This document shows positions 1 to 7,140 of a stretch of 64,000 bases of DNA, piece by piece; within the stretch, counting starts at the first letter, position 1, and each line of letters opens with the position of its first letter. The DNA is from Azospirillum humicireducens. Its GTDB lineage: Bacteria > Pseudomonadota > Alphaproteobacteria > Azospirillales > Azospirillaceae. Where the stretch lies: assembly GCF_001639105.2 (NCBI RefSeq), contig NZ_CP028905.1, positions 114,298 to 178,297 on the forward strand, written 5' to 3'. A program made the position numbers and the translations under genes. The notes below the pieces were generated by a model that made no database searches, had not been told where the DNA came from, and saw nothing but the letters and a program-made list of their open reading frames with translations.

Positions 1-792
1 GGAAATCTCGTTGACCCAGGCGAGCCGCACGTCCTCCAGCCCGGCGCCCGTCATCAGCGCCTCCACCTCGTCGCGGCGCCAGTAGTTGGCGATCTTCGGC
101 AGCATCTGGTCGAAGACGATGGAGCGCAGATGCGCGAAGTCGAAGCGGCGGATCAGGCGGAAATATTCCAGCCGGTCCAACCCCAGCCGCAAGGCCAGCC
201 ACAGGAGCGCGGTCGGGGGCAGCGACAGCGCATGGACCAGACCGATCGGCAGGCGGCTGAACAGCGCCTTGCGAAGCGGGTCGGCGAAGCGGACGATCCA
301 GCCGTTGTTCTCGCGGCCATAGACCCAGATCATCACCCGTCCGCCGGGCTTCACCGCGCGGACCATGTTGGCGAGCGCCGTTTCCGGATATGCGAGATGA
401 TGGATGACGCCGATGGAGAAGGCGAGGTCGAAGCGCTCCACCTCGTCCAGCTCATAGGCGCTCTGGCGGCGCACCTCCATGGCCGGATGCGGCGCCAGCG
501 TGGTGCGGGCGGATGCCAGGCTGCGCTCGTCGATGTCGATCGCCAGCCCGCCGGCCGCACCGTAGCTCATCGGCCAGTGGCTGTTGCGCCCCATGCCGCA
601 GCCGACGTCGACGAAGGTCAGGCCGCGCCAATCCTCCGGCGCCATGAAGGGCGTCCAGCGGCGGAACTGCTCCTCGTAGATGCCTTTCAGCTCGGCATAG
701 CGGCCCCATTCGTAGCCGAAGCGGTCGGCCGACCCGCTGTGCACCGCGGAAGCGGTGTCGGGGGCGGGGGTGGAGGGCGGCGCTTCGCTCAT
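1..792 (-). CDS. SAM-dependent methyltransferase, 3' end outside window
   Basis: Reading leftward from an ATG at 792, the frame is open to base 1 (264 codons, no stop), so the C-terminus lies outside the window. The protein shows class I methyltransferase features: FVDVGCGMGRNS (motif I, SAM-binding glycine loop, about residues 60-71), an acidic residue after the second strand (AIDIDE), and SIGVIHHL followed by VKPGGRVMIWVYG (motifs II and III), as in Methyltransf_11/25 families. The approximately 20-residue Pro/Ala/Ser-rich N-terminus precedes a FGYEWGRY segment often seen in methyltransferases of polysaccharide clusters. It is followed in the same direction by no gene inside the window; upstream lies the SPINDLY-type gene. 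Substrate unknown; a sugar or lipid intermediate of surface-glycan synthesis is likely from context. Confidence is high for the fold, low for the substrate. Confidence 0.85.
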   Translation of the reverse strand, partial: MSEAPPSTPAPDTASAVHSGSADRFGYEWGRYAELKGIYEEQFRRWTPFMAPEDWRGLTFVDVGCGMGRNSHWPMSYGAAGGLAIDIDERSLASARTTLAPHPAMEVRRQSAYELDEVERFDLAFSIGVIHHLAYPETALANMVRAVKPGGRVMIWVYGRENNGWIVRFADPLRKALFSRLPIGLVHALSLPPTALLWLALRLGLDRLEYFRLIRRFDFAHLRSIVFDQMLPKIANYWRRDEVEALMTGAGLEDVRLAWVNEIS

Positions 793-856
793 CGCGGCGG
801 TCCGGTGTGGTGGATTGGAAGAGGGAGCTATCGGTAGAAGCCGCGGGGCAGGCTTG

Positions 857-2578
857 TCAAGCCGACCGCCCGGTTGCGGCATCGTCGCACCAGCGCCGCC
901 ACATCAGCCGGTAGGCGGTCTCCAGATTGCGCATGAAGCGCGTCTCGTCGCACAGCGCCGATCTCCGCACCCGCTCGCGCAGGCCCATGCGCAGGCGCAT
1001 CAGCCGGGTCAGGTCGCCGGCCAGATCGGCGGCGATGGCGGCATAGCGGTCGGGAGTGGCGGCGACCAGCTCGGGCAGGCCGACGGCGGTCATCAGGCTG
1101 GCGCCGACGCGGGCGGCGTGGCGGCTGCCCGCCAGCGTCACCAGCGGCGCCCCCATCCACAGCGTGTCGCAGGTGGTGATGGTGCCATTGTAGGGATGCG
1201 GGTCCAGCGCGATGTCGATGCGGTTGTAGGCGGCGAGGTGCCCGGCGGCATCCTTGATGAAACCGACGAGGTCGAGCCGGGCCGGATCGACGCCGGCGGC
1301 GGCGAAGCGCGACCGGGTCATGTCCGCGGTGCCGGGATCGGACAGCGGCCGGTCCTTCAGCAGAAGGCGGGCGTCCGGCACGCGGCGCAGCACCTCGGCC
1401 CACAGGGCGACGGTGCCGTCGGTGATCTTCGACAGCTTGTTGAAGGATCCGAAGGTCACGGCCCCGGTGGCGCCCGCCGGCAGCGGCACCACCGGCGGGG
1501 CGGAGGCCGGCGGGCGGAAGCACAGGAAGGGAGCGGGCAGCCGGACCAGGGCTTCCACCGCATGGAGGTCGGTCGGGCCGATCGGATCGCTGACCGGATC
1601 GACGATCCGGTAGCCGACCGCCTCCATGCCGGTGCCGTTGGGGTAGCCGAGCCAGGTCACCTGCACCGGCGCGGGGCGCCGCGCCAGCATCGGAAGCCGG
1701 TTCAGCCCGGAATGGCCGGCGAGGTCGACCAGGATGTCGATGCCGTCGGCGCGGATCTGCGCCGCCAACGCCTCGTCGTCCAGATGGCCAATGGTGCGCC
1801 AGCCGTCGGCCTGTGCCTTGAAGCGGGCGGTGTAGGCGTCGGCGTGGACTTCCGGCAGGATCGAATAGCAGACGATCTCGAACCGGCCGCGGTCGGCGGC
1901 CTCGAACAGGGGCGTCAGGAAATAGGCGCCCAGATGCTCGCGGAACTCGACCGACAGATAGCCGATGCGCAGCCGCTTCTCCGGATCGGGCCGGTTGGCG
2001 TGCGGGACGGCGGGCGGGCGGCTCCCGTCGGCCTTGTCGCCGAACCGCTGGTCGAAGCGACGGTGCTCGGCCAGCAGGCGCTCACCCGGCAGGTCGAGAT
2101 AGTTGAGGCACAGCAGCCGCTGGCTGGCGATGCGCGGGTCGTCGGGGGTCAGGGACTCGGCCCGGTCGAACAGGGCGGCGGCCTCGGCCGCCTCGCCGCG
2201 CATCTGCCGGACCACGCCCAGGTTGAACCACAACCCGGATCCCTGCCGCGGCTCCAGCTGGATGGCCCGGGTCCAGCATCGCACCGCCTCCTCCAGCCGG
2301 TCGCCGAAGGCATCGCTGCCCAGCCCGACCCAGGGCTTGTCATAGTCCGGCCGCAGGATCAGGGCGTTGCGCAGCGCCGCCGCCGCCTCGGCCGGGCGCT
2401 TCCGCTCGGCCAGGACGACGCCCAGGTTGTTCCACAGGTCGGCGGCCATGCCGTCCTGGGCCAGCAGCTCGCGATAGAGGGACTCGGCCTCCTGCAGCCG
2501 CCCTGCGCCGAGAGCGTCCAGCGCCCGGCGTTTCAGCGCGTCCTGGTCCTTGCGGTCATCCTGGGTGAGCGGTGCCAT
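857..2578 (-). CDS. TPR-containing O-linked GlcNAc transferase-like glycosyltransferase (GT41, SPINDLY type)
   Basis: 573 aa from ATG 2578; the open frame runs further upstream but only as a shadow of gmhA. Residues ~10-170 are TPR units (LWNNLGVVLAERKRPAEAAAALRN and similar). The rest matches the catalytic half of OGT/SPINDLY proteins: RIGYLSVEFREHLGAYFLTPL, DILVDLAGHSGLNRL, PVQVTWLGYPNGTG, TFGSFNKLSKI (with the UDP-binding Lys) and NGTITTCDTLWMGAPLVTL. Family members transfer a sugar from a nucleotide donor to Ser/Thr or Asn of proteins, sometimes adhesins or flagellin, in the cytoplasm. The start is 8 bp after the gmhA stop, so the two are almost certainly co-transcribed and co-translated. 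Family call is secure; donor sugar and acceptor are not readable from sequence. Confidence 0.9.
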   Translation of the reverse strand: MAPLTQDDRKDQDALKRRALDALGAGRLQEAESLYRELLAQDGMAADLWNNLGVVLAERKRPAEAAAALRNALILRPDYDKPWVGLGSDAFGDRLEEAVRCWTRAIQLEPRQGSGLWFNLGVVRQMRGEAAEAAALFDRAESLTPDDPRIASQRLLCLNYLDLPGERLLAEHRRFDQRFGDKADGSRPPAVPHANRPDPEKRLRIGYLSVEFREHLGAYFLTPLFEAADRGRFEIVCYSILPEVHADAYTARFKAQADGWRTIGHLDDEALAAQIRADGIDILVDLAGHSGLNRLPMLARRPAPVQVTWLGYPNGTGMEAVGYRIVDPVSDPIGPTDLHAVEALVRLPAPFLCFRPPASAPPVVPLPAGATGAVTFGSFNKLSKITDGTVALWAEVLRRVPDARLLLKDRPLSDPGTADMTRSRFAAAGVDPARLDLVGFIKDAAGHLAAYNRIDIALDPHPYNGTITTCDTLWMGAPLVTLAGSRHAARVGASLMTAVGLPELVAATPDRYAAIAADLAGDLTRLMRLRMGLRERVRRSALCDETRFMRNLETAYRLMWRRWCDDAATGRSA

Positions 2579-2586
2579 GGGCGCTG

Positions 2587-3171
2587 TCAGGCCAGCCGGG
2601 CTTCGACCTGTTCGCACAGGTAATGGTAGAGGCAGATGTGGACCTGCTGGATCAGCGGGGTGGAGCGCGACGGCACGTCGAGCAGGATGTCGCTCAGGGC
2701 CGCCATCTTGCCGCCGCCCTCGCCGGTCATGGCGATGGTGGTCATGCCCAGGCTCTTCGCCACCTCGAAGGCGGCGATCACGTTGCGCGAGTTGCCGCTG
2801 GTGGAGATGCCGAGGATGACGCCGCCCGGCTCGCCATAGGCCTCGGTCTGGCGCGAGAAGACGGTGTCGTAGGAATAGTCGTTGCTCCAGGCGGTCAGCA
2901 CCGCCGGGTTGGAGCTGAGGCAGATCGCCTTCAGCCCGCGCCGCTCCTTCAGGAAGCGGCCGACCAGTTCGCCGGTGATGTGCTGGGCATCGGACGCCGA
3001 GCCGCCGTTGCCGCAGACCAGCAGCGCCTTGTTGGCGCCGAGCGCCGCGGTGACCGCCGCGACAGCGGCCTCCATCCGGGCCGGATCCAGGCTCTCCATG
3101 GTGCGTTGCAGGACGTCGATGGCGGCGGTGAGGCAGCCGTGCAGCAAGGGGGTGGAGGTGGCGGGGGCCAT
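2587..3171 (-). CDS. gmhA: Phosphoheptose isomerase (sedoheptulose-7-phosphate isomerase)
   Basis: 194 aa from ATG 3171, the usual GmhA length; an AAAGG element precedes it and the longer upstream frame has low-complexity sequence without homology. A single SIS domain is visible: VCGNGGSASDAQH (residues 52-64), GISTSGNSRNV (121-131) and the C-terminal QQVHICLYHYL. E68 and H178 sit where the catalytic Glu and His of GmhA lie. The enzyme converts sedoheptulose 7-phosphate to D-glycero-D-manno-heptose 7-phosphate, the first step to ADP- or GDP-activated heptoses. No other heptose-activation gene is in the window. The partnership with a downstream GT41 transferase suggests supply of heptose for a specific glycosylation, although housekeeping LPS heptose is equally possible. 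Confidence 0.9.
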   Translation of the reverse strand: MAPATSTPLLHGCLTAAIDVLQRTMESLDPARMEAAVAAVTAALGANKALLVCGNGGSASDAQHITGELVGRFLKERRGLKAICLSSNPAVLTAWSNDYSYDTVFSRQTEAYGEPGGVILGISTSGNSRNVIAAFEVAKSLGMTTIAMTGEGGGKMAALSDILLDVPSRSTPLIQQVHICLYHYLCEQVEARLA

Positions 3172-3237
3172 GGGCGGGATACCTTTGCGTGACCGATGGT
3201 GCGCGCCGGCGGTGGCGGGACGAGGGAGAGGACGGTC

Positions 3238-3257
3238 TGCGCACGCGCGCGCGCGCC
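3238..3257. other. Alternating CG tract in divergent intergenic region
   Basis: Between gmhA (minus) and the HEPN-like gene (plus) there is an almost pure alternating purine/pyrimidine run dominated by CG steps. Such tracts can adopt Z-DNA or fold back on themselves. It lies in the 230-bp divergent promoter region; no sigma-70 hexamers were recognised with confidence there. A related perfect palindrome occurs at 5355-5366 before another gene of the same island. Confidence 0.4.
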
Positions 3258-3401
3258 CCGTGTGCAGCGGGCAGTGCATCCTATGGATCGCAGGGGCCTG
3301 TCAACTGCAAGCCGCGCAATGACGGCTTTCCCCCACCGGCCGGAACGCTTATTTTCGGTCCCGTGTCCCGGCGACCGGGGCGGAGATGCCAAGGGTGGCC
3401 A

Positions 3402-3956
3402 ATGACGACGCGAACGGTCCGGCTGGGCCCCCTCAGCGTGAAGATGTACTGCGCGATCGGCATGATCGCCGTGTCCTGGGCCCAGCTCGAGGACATGGTG
3501 TCGCTGTGCATCTCCCGGCTGCTCGGCACCGACCACACCGAATTCCTGCCCGTCGCCTCCAACATGCAGGTCAAGGCCCGCTTCGACGCCCTGAAGGCCA
3601 TCGCCGGCCTGCGCCTTCCCCCCGACGAGGCGAAGGCGCTGATCGCCCGCTGCGACGAGGCGCTGGAGCTGGGGCGGGAGCGCAACAAGATCCTGCACGG
3701 TTCCTGGATCCAGGGCGAGACCGACGACGTCGCCATCCGCCTGAACTACCGGGCCCACGGCCGCATCTCGGCCGACGCCCCGGTCATCTCCGCCCGCGAG
3801 ATCGCCGAGATCAGCGACCGCATCACCATGCTGACCGAAGGCTTCGCCCAGACCCTGCAGCGCCTGGGCCTGTTCGACCCCAGGAACCCGATGCGCAACC
3901 CGGCGCGCGGCCCGGTGAACGAGACGGCCAAGCCGCCGGAAACGACGGCGGATTGA
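3402..3956 (+). CDS. Small HEPN-like protein of unknown function
   Basis: 184 aa from ATG 3402 with AAGGGTGG just upstream; the frame is open from 3189 but the extra part is compositionally unlike protein. The protein is largely helical. Helix 1 (SWAQLEDMVSLCISRLL) and the motif RERNKILHGSW (about residues 85-95) resemble the HEPN fold, whose RNase active site is R-x4-6-H, here R-N-K-I-L-H. HEPN proteins include toxins, abortive-infection RNases and nucleotidyltransferase partners, but similar folds without RNase activity exist. It is a single gene between gmhA and the convergent TPR-GT11 gene, with no partner nucleotidyltransferase beside it. The ORF is well supported (RBS, codon bias, charged C-terminus); the HEPN assignment is an inference from motif and helix pattern. 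Confidence 0.7.
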   Translation: MTTRTVRLGPLSVKMYCAIGMIAVSWAQLEDMVSLCISRLLGTDHTEFLPVASNMQVKARFDALKAIAGLRLPPDEAKALIARCDEALELGRERNKILHGSWIQGETDDVAIRLNYRAHGRISADAPVISAREIAEISDRITMLTEGFAQTLQRLGLFDPRNPMRNPARGPVNETAKPPETTAD

Positions 3957-3987
3957 GGCAGGCGCCTGTCGTCCGGCCGCGCGTCCC

Positions 3988-5331
3988 TTAGCGCCATGCC
4001 TGGAACGGCACCAGCCCGCGGTTGCCCTCGGCAGGGTGGAGCAGCAGGCGGGGGGAGGGGTTCAGGGCGGCGGCGGTGGCGGCGAAGGAGCCGGTGCTGA
4101 TCGCCAGGATGTCGGCCCGCGTCATCGCATGGAAATCCTGCAGATACTCCAGCCCCTCCCAGCGGACCGGGAAATCGGCCGGGGTGGTCGGATTGAAACG
4201 GGCGAATGCGGGGACCACGCTCGGCTCGTCGGTGGCGACGAACAGCACCGGGTCCTCCAGCGTCGGCCACAGCCCGTCGAGCCAGTCCAGATAGAGCGAC
4301 AGCGGCGTGTAGTCCTGGTTCCACCAGTCGGTCTGTCGGATATGCACGGCGACCAGCGTGCGGCCGCGGCGGCGCAGAGCCTCCACCGGCGGCTCCAGGA
4401 AGCGGCTCCAGCAGGGGCGCGGGGTCAGCCAGGACAGGATATCCGCCTGCCGTTCCTTCAGCATCGGGTTGACCGGCGAGCCGCCCAGGAACAGGTCGCG
4501 GTCGCGGAAGGGATCTGCCACCTCCCCGTCGAATCCGTGGGCGAAATCCTTGCGCTGCCGCAGCCAGCCCTGGAACTGCGGCAACACCGACGGGTCCAGC
4601 CGCGGGTCGTCGAGGGAGAAGAAGGCGTGTCCGACCCAGTCGGGGGTCAGGAACTCCATCCCGTACTTCTCGGCATAGAGGCGCATGGCGACATACTCGT
4701 TCACCGTCTGGGCGAAACGGCCGTAGGAGCCGAGCGAGGCCATGGTCAGGCAGGGGCGGTCGCGCAGCGCCTCCCGCCGCCGGTTCCATCCGCCCTCGGT
4801 CCCCGGCGGCAGCGAGCGGTCGAAGCGCATCAGCGAATAGGCGATGTAGGAGGGCGAATAATTGCCCTTCAGCGCGACCGAGCGCCGCAGCAGCTCATAG
4901 GCGCCGTCGGTGTCGCCCTTGGCCCGGCGCACTTCGGCAAGCCCGGCCATCGCCTCGGCATAGTCGGAGCGTCCCTCGATGGCGCATTGGAAGGCCAGAC
5001 CCGCCCGGTCGAGATGCCCGCACAGCAGCAGCACCTGCCCCAGATGATACAGGATGTCGGCCGAACCCGGTTCGCGGCGCAGCGCCTCCGCCAGGATCGG
5101 GAGGGCCCTCGCCGGCTCGCGGTTCTTGTAGGCCGAGATGCCCTGGATCAGCAGGGCGTGGGCGTTGCCGGGATCGGCGGCCAGAATGCGCTCGCAGATG
5201 AAGCCGCTGATGTCGAGCCAGCCCGAGTTGCAATAGTCGAGCGCCTGCCGGACGGCATCGGGAACCGTCATCCGCTGCCCCTGCAGGGTTTCGATCTCGA
5301 TGGAAGCGGCGATTTCGGCGGAGTCGGCCAT
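3988..5331 (-). CDS. TPR protein with GT11-like (fucosyltransferase-type) C-terminal domain
   Basis: 447 aa from ATG 5331. Residues ~40-160 form TPR units (HALLIQGISAYKNREPARALPIL, SADILYHLGQVLLLCGHLDRA, AEAMAGLAEVRRAKGDTDGAYEL). The C-terminal half resembles alpha-1,2/1,6-fucosyltransferase-like proteins: LVAVHIRQTDWW matches the donor-binding HxRxxD region of GT11/GT23 enzymes, followed by PVLFVATDEPSVV and ADILAISTGSFAATAAAL. It is therefore probably a cytoplasmic transferase of fucose or a similar sugar; the TPRs may hold a protein acceptor. It is convergent with the HEPN-like gene and divergent from the next TPR-GT4 gene, so it has its own promoter region at 5332-5538. The exact donor is unknown. 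Confidence 0.8.
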   Translation of the reverse strand: MADSAEIAASIEIETLQGQRMTVPDAVRQALDYCNSGWLDISGFICERILAADPGNAHALLIQGISAYKNREPARALPILAEALRREPGSADILYHLGQVLLLCGHLDRAGLAFQCAIEGRSDYAEAMAGLAEVRRAKGDTDGAYELLRRSVALKGNYSPSYIAYSLMRFDRSLPPGTEGGWNRRREALRDRPCLTMASLGSYGRFAQTVNEYVAMRLYAEKYGMEFLTPDWVGHAFFSLDDPRLDPSVLPQFQGWLRQRKDFAHGFDGEVADPFRDRDLFLGGSPVNPMLKERQADILSWLTPRPCWSRFLEPPVEALRRRGRTLVAVHIRQTDWWNQDYTPLSLYLDWLDGLWPTLEDPVLFVATDEPSVVPAFARFNPTTPADFPVRWEGLEYLQDFHAMTRADILAISTGSFAATAAALNPSPRLLLHPAEGNRGLVPFQAWR

Positions 5332-5354
5332 GGATAGAGTACCCAGAAAGGAAA

Positions 5355-5366
5355 GGCGCGCGCGCC
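5355..5366. promoter_or_regulatory. 12-bp perfect CG palindrome in divergent promoter region
   Basis: GGCGCGCGCGCC lies 24 bp upstream of the TPR-GT11 start and 172 bp upstream of the TPR-GT4 start, within their shared 207-bp divergent region. It could be an operator or simply a product of high GC. A similar CG tract lies before gmhA at 3238-3257. Confidence 0.3.
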
Positions 5367-5538
5367 CTGACTTGCACCCGCTCCGGCTGGAGGGTCAAGC
5401 TGCCTTGTTGCAAGCCTCGGCAATTTCACCGATCTTCCGTCGCCTTCCGGCTTCCCGATCCGGATATCCAATCCCTCTCCCCGCTTCCTCCTCTCCTTGC
5501 TCCGTCCTTCGTCCCCGGTTCCGGAACAGCGCCCGCGC

Positions 5539-7140
5539 ATGACCTCGATCCACGACATCCTGACCCGGGCCGCCGACCTGCACCGGACCGGCGACGCCGA
5601 TCTGGCGGCGAGGCTCTATCGCCTCATCCTGGTCAGCGATCCGGCCCATATGGATGCCCTTCATCTGCTGGGCCTGCTGCAGCGCCGCATCGACCAGCGG
5701 CATGGGACACGCATCGTTGCCCGCGCGCTTCGGCTGCAGCCGGACCATCCCGCCGCCCTGTTCAACCAGGCCGGCATCCTGATGGCCATGGGCCGGCTGG
5801 ACGAGGCCACGGCGCATTTCCGCCGCAAGCTGGTGTCGGAACCGTCCTGCATTCCCACCCTGACGCGCCTGGGGACCGACGCGCTCGCCTGCGGACGGAT
5901 CGACGAGGCCGAACGGCTTCTGCGCCGGGCCGCCGCGGTGGAAAGCGGCGGCGGCGCTCCCGCGGTGACCCTGCGCTGCGCCCTGGAGCGTTGCGCCACC
6001 GCCCGCAGCCTCCGCGACGATGCGGCCGACCCGTCCCTGCCGCCGGGTCTGATCGTCCGCGGGGTGTTCCGCGACAGCAGCGGCTATGCCTATGTCGTGC
6101 GCCGTTTCGTCCAGGAGCTGGTGGCGGCCGGGATCGCCGTCCGGCTGGTCGACCTGAACTATGGCCAAGGGGACAATCTTCCGGACAGCATGATCGATCC
6201 GCTGCTGCTCTCGCTCGACCGTCCGGTGCGGGCCAAGGCGGTGCTGTCGATCACCACGCCGCCGGCGGTGGAGTGCATCCCCGGTCTGAAGACCGTCAAT
6301 TTCAGCATGTTCGAGGGGATCGACATCCCACCCCTGTGGGCGGGGCTCAGCCGGCGCCACGATCATGTCGTGGTCGCCACCGACTCCTCGCGCGCCGCCT
6401 GGCTGCGCGCCGGCCATCCGGCGGAGCGCATCCACATCTGCCCCGCCGGGGTGGACGGGATCGATCCCGGAGGTATCGCCCCCATCGTCATCACCGACCA
6501 TATCGGCCGCCGGTTCGCCGATTACCCGGTGCGCATCCTGAACGTCTCCGACTTCAATGAACGCAAGAACCTGATCGGGCTCCTCCGCGTCTGGGTGCGG
6601 ACGACGCGGCCGGAGGACCCGGCGGCCCTGCTGCTGAAGGCCGGCAAGGGCGGGGGGATCGCCGACAGGATCGGCGGGCTGCTGAGACAGGCGTCGGAGC
6701 AGGCCGGCCGGCCGCTGACGCAGGTGGCGCCGATCTTCCTGGTGGAAGGCAAGCTGTCGGATGCGGCGATGATGTCGCTGCACGCCGCCTCCACCCATTA
6801 CTGGAGCATGTCGCACGGCGAGGGCTGGGACTTGCCGATGGCCCAGGCCGGCGCCATGGGCCTGACCCTGCTGGCCCCCGACCACAGCGCCTATCGGGCC
6901 TATCTGGACGAGCGGGTGGCGCACATGATCCCCGCCACGGTCACGCCCGGCATCGGCGGCTATGCCAGACAGGACTGGTGGAGTCCCGACGAGAACGAGG
7001 CCGCCCGGCTGCTGCGCGCGGTGATCGACGATCCGGCCGCCACCCGCCGGTCGGCGCAGGCCCACCTGCTGGCGCAGTTCAGCTGGCAGGCCGCCACCCG
7101 CCGGCTGATCGCCCTGCTGCGGGAGTGCGACGCGCTGTGA
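5539..7140 (+). CDS. TPR-containing glycosyltransferase, GT4-like
   Basis: 533 aa from ATG 5539; 14 extra codons upstream are open but Pro/Arg-rich and have no RBS. Residues ~5-150 carry three to four TPR units (LADLHRTGDADLAARLYRLIL type). From ~165 a glycosyltransferase domain follows with GVFRDSSGYAYVVRRFVQEL, KTVNFSMFEGIDIPP, HICPAGVDG, ILNVSDFNERKNLIGLLRVW and SMSHGEGWDLPMAQAGAMGL; the last carries the acidic E-x7-E-like acceptor/donor region of GT4 retaining enzymes. Its TGA stop overlaps the GTG start of the next gene by 4 bp (GTGA), so the two are translationally coupled. Probably acts with the neighbouring transferases on one glycan; acceptor unknown. Confidence 0.85.
   Translation: MTSIHDILTRAADLHRTGDADLAARLYRLILVSDPAHMDALHLLGLLQRRIDQRHGTRIVARALRLQPDHPAALFNQAGILMAMGRLDEATAHFRRKLVSEPSCIPTLTRLGTDALACGRIDEAERLLRRAAAVESGGGAPAVTLRCALERCATARSLRDDAADPSLPPGLIVRGVFRDSSGYAYVVRRFVQELVAAGIAVRLVDLNYGQGDNLPDSMIDPLLLSLDRPVRAKAVLSITTPPAVECIPGLKTVNFSMFEGIDIPPLWAGLSRRHDHVVVATDSSRAAWLRAGHPAERIHICPAGVDGIDPGGIAPIVITDHIGRRFADYPVRILNVSDFNERKNLIGLLRVWVRTTRPEDPAALLLKAGKGGGIADRIGGLLRQASEQAGRPLTQVAPIFLVEGKLSDAAMMSLHAASTHYWSMSHGEGWDLPMAQAGAMGLTLLAPDHSAYRAYLDERVAHMIPATVTPGIGGYARQDWWSPDENEAARLLRAVIDDPAATRRSAQAHLLAQFSWQAATRRLIALLRECDAL

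Noticed and set aside
2579..3244. N-terminal extension of the SPINDLY-type frame across gmhA
   Set aside because: The extension lies in another frame over gmhA and is Arg/His/Pro-rich; TPR homology begins at the ATG at 2578.
3959..3968. CAGGCGCCTG palindrome between convergent genes as a bidirectional terminator
   Set aside because: The stem is only 3 bp once a loop is allowed and no T-run follows on either side.
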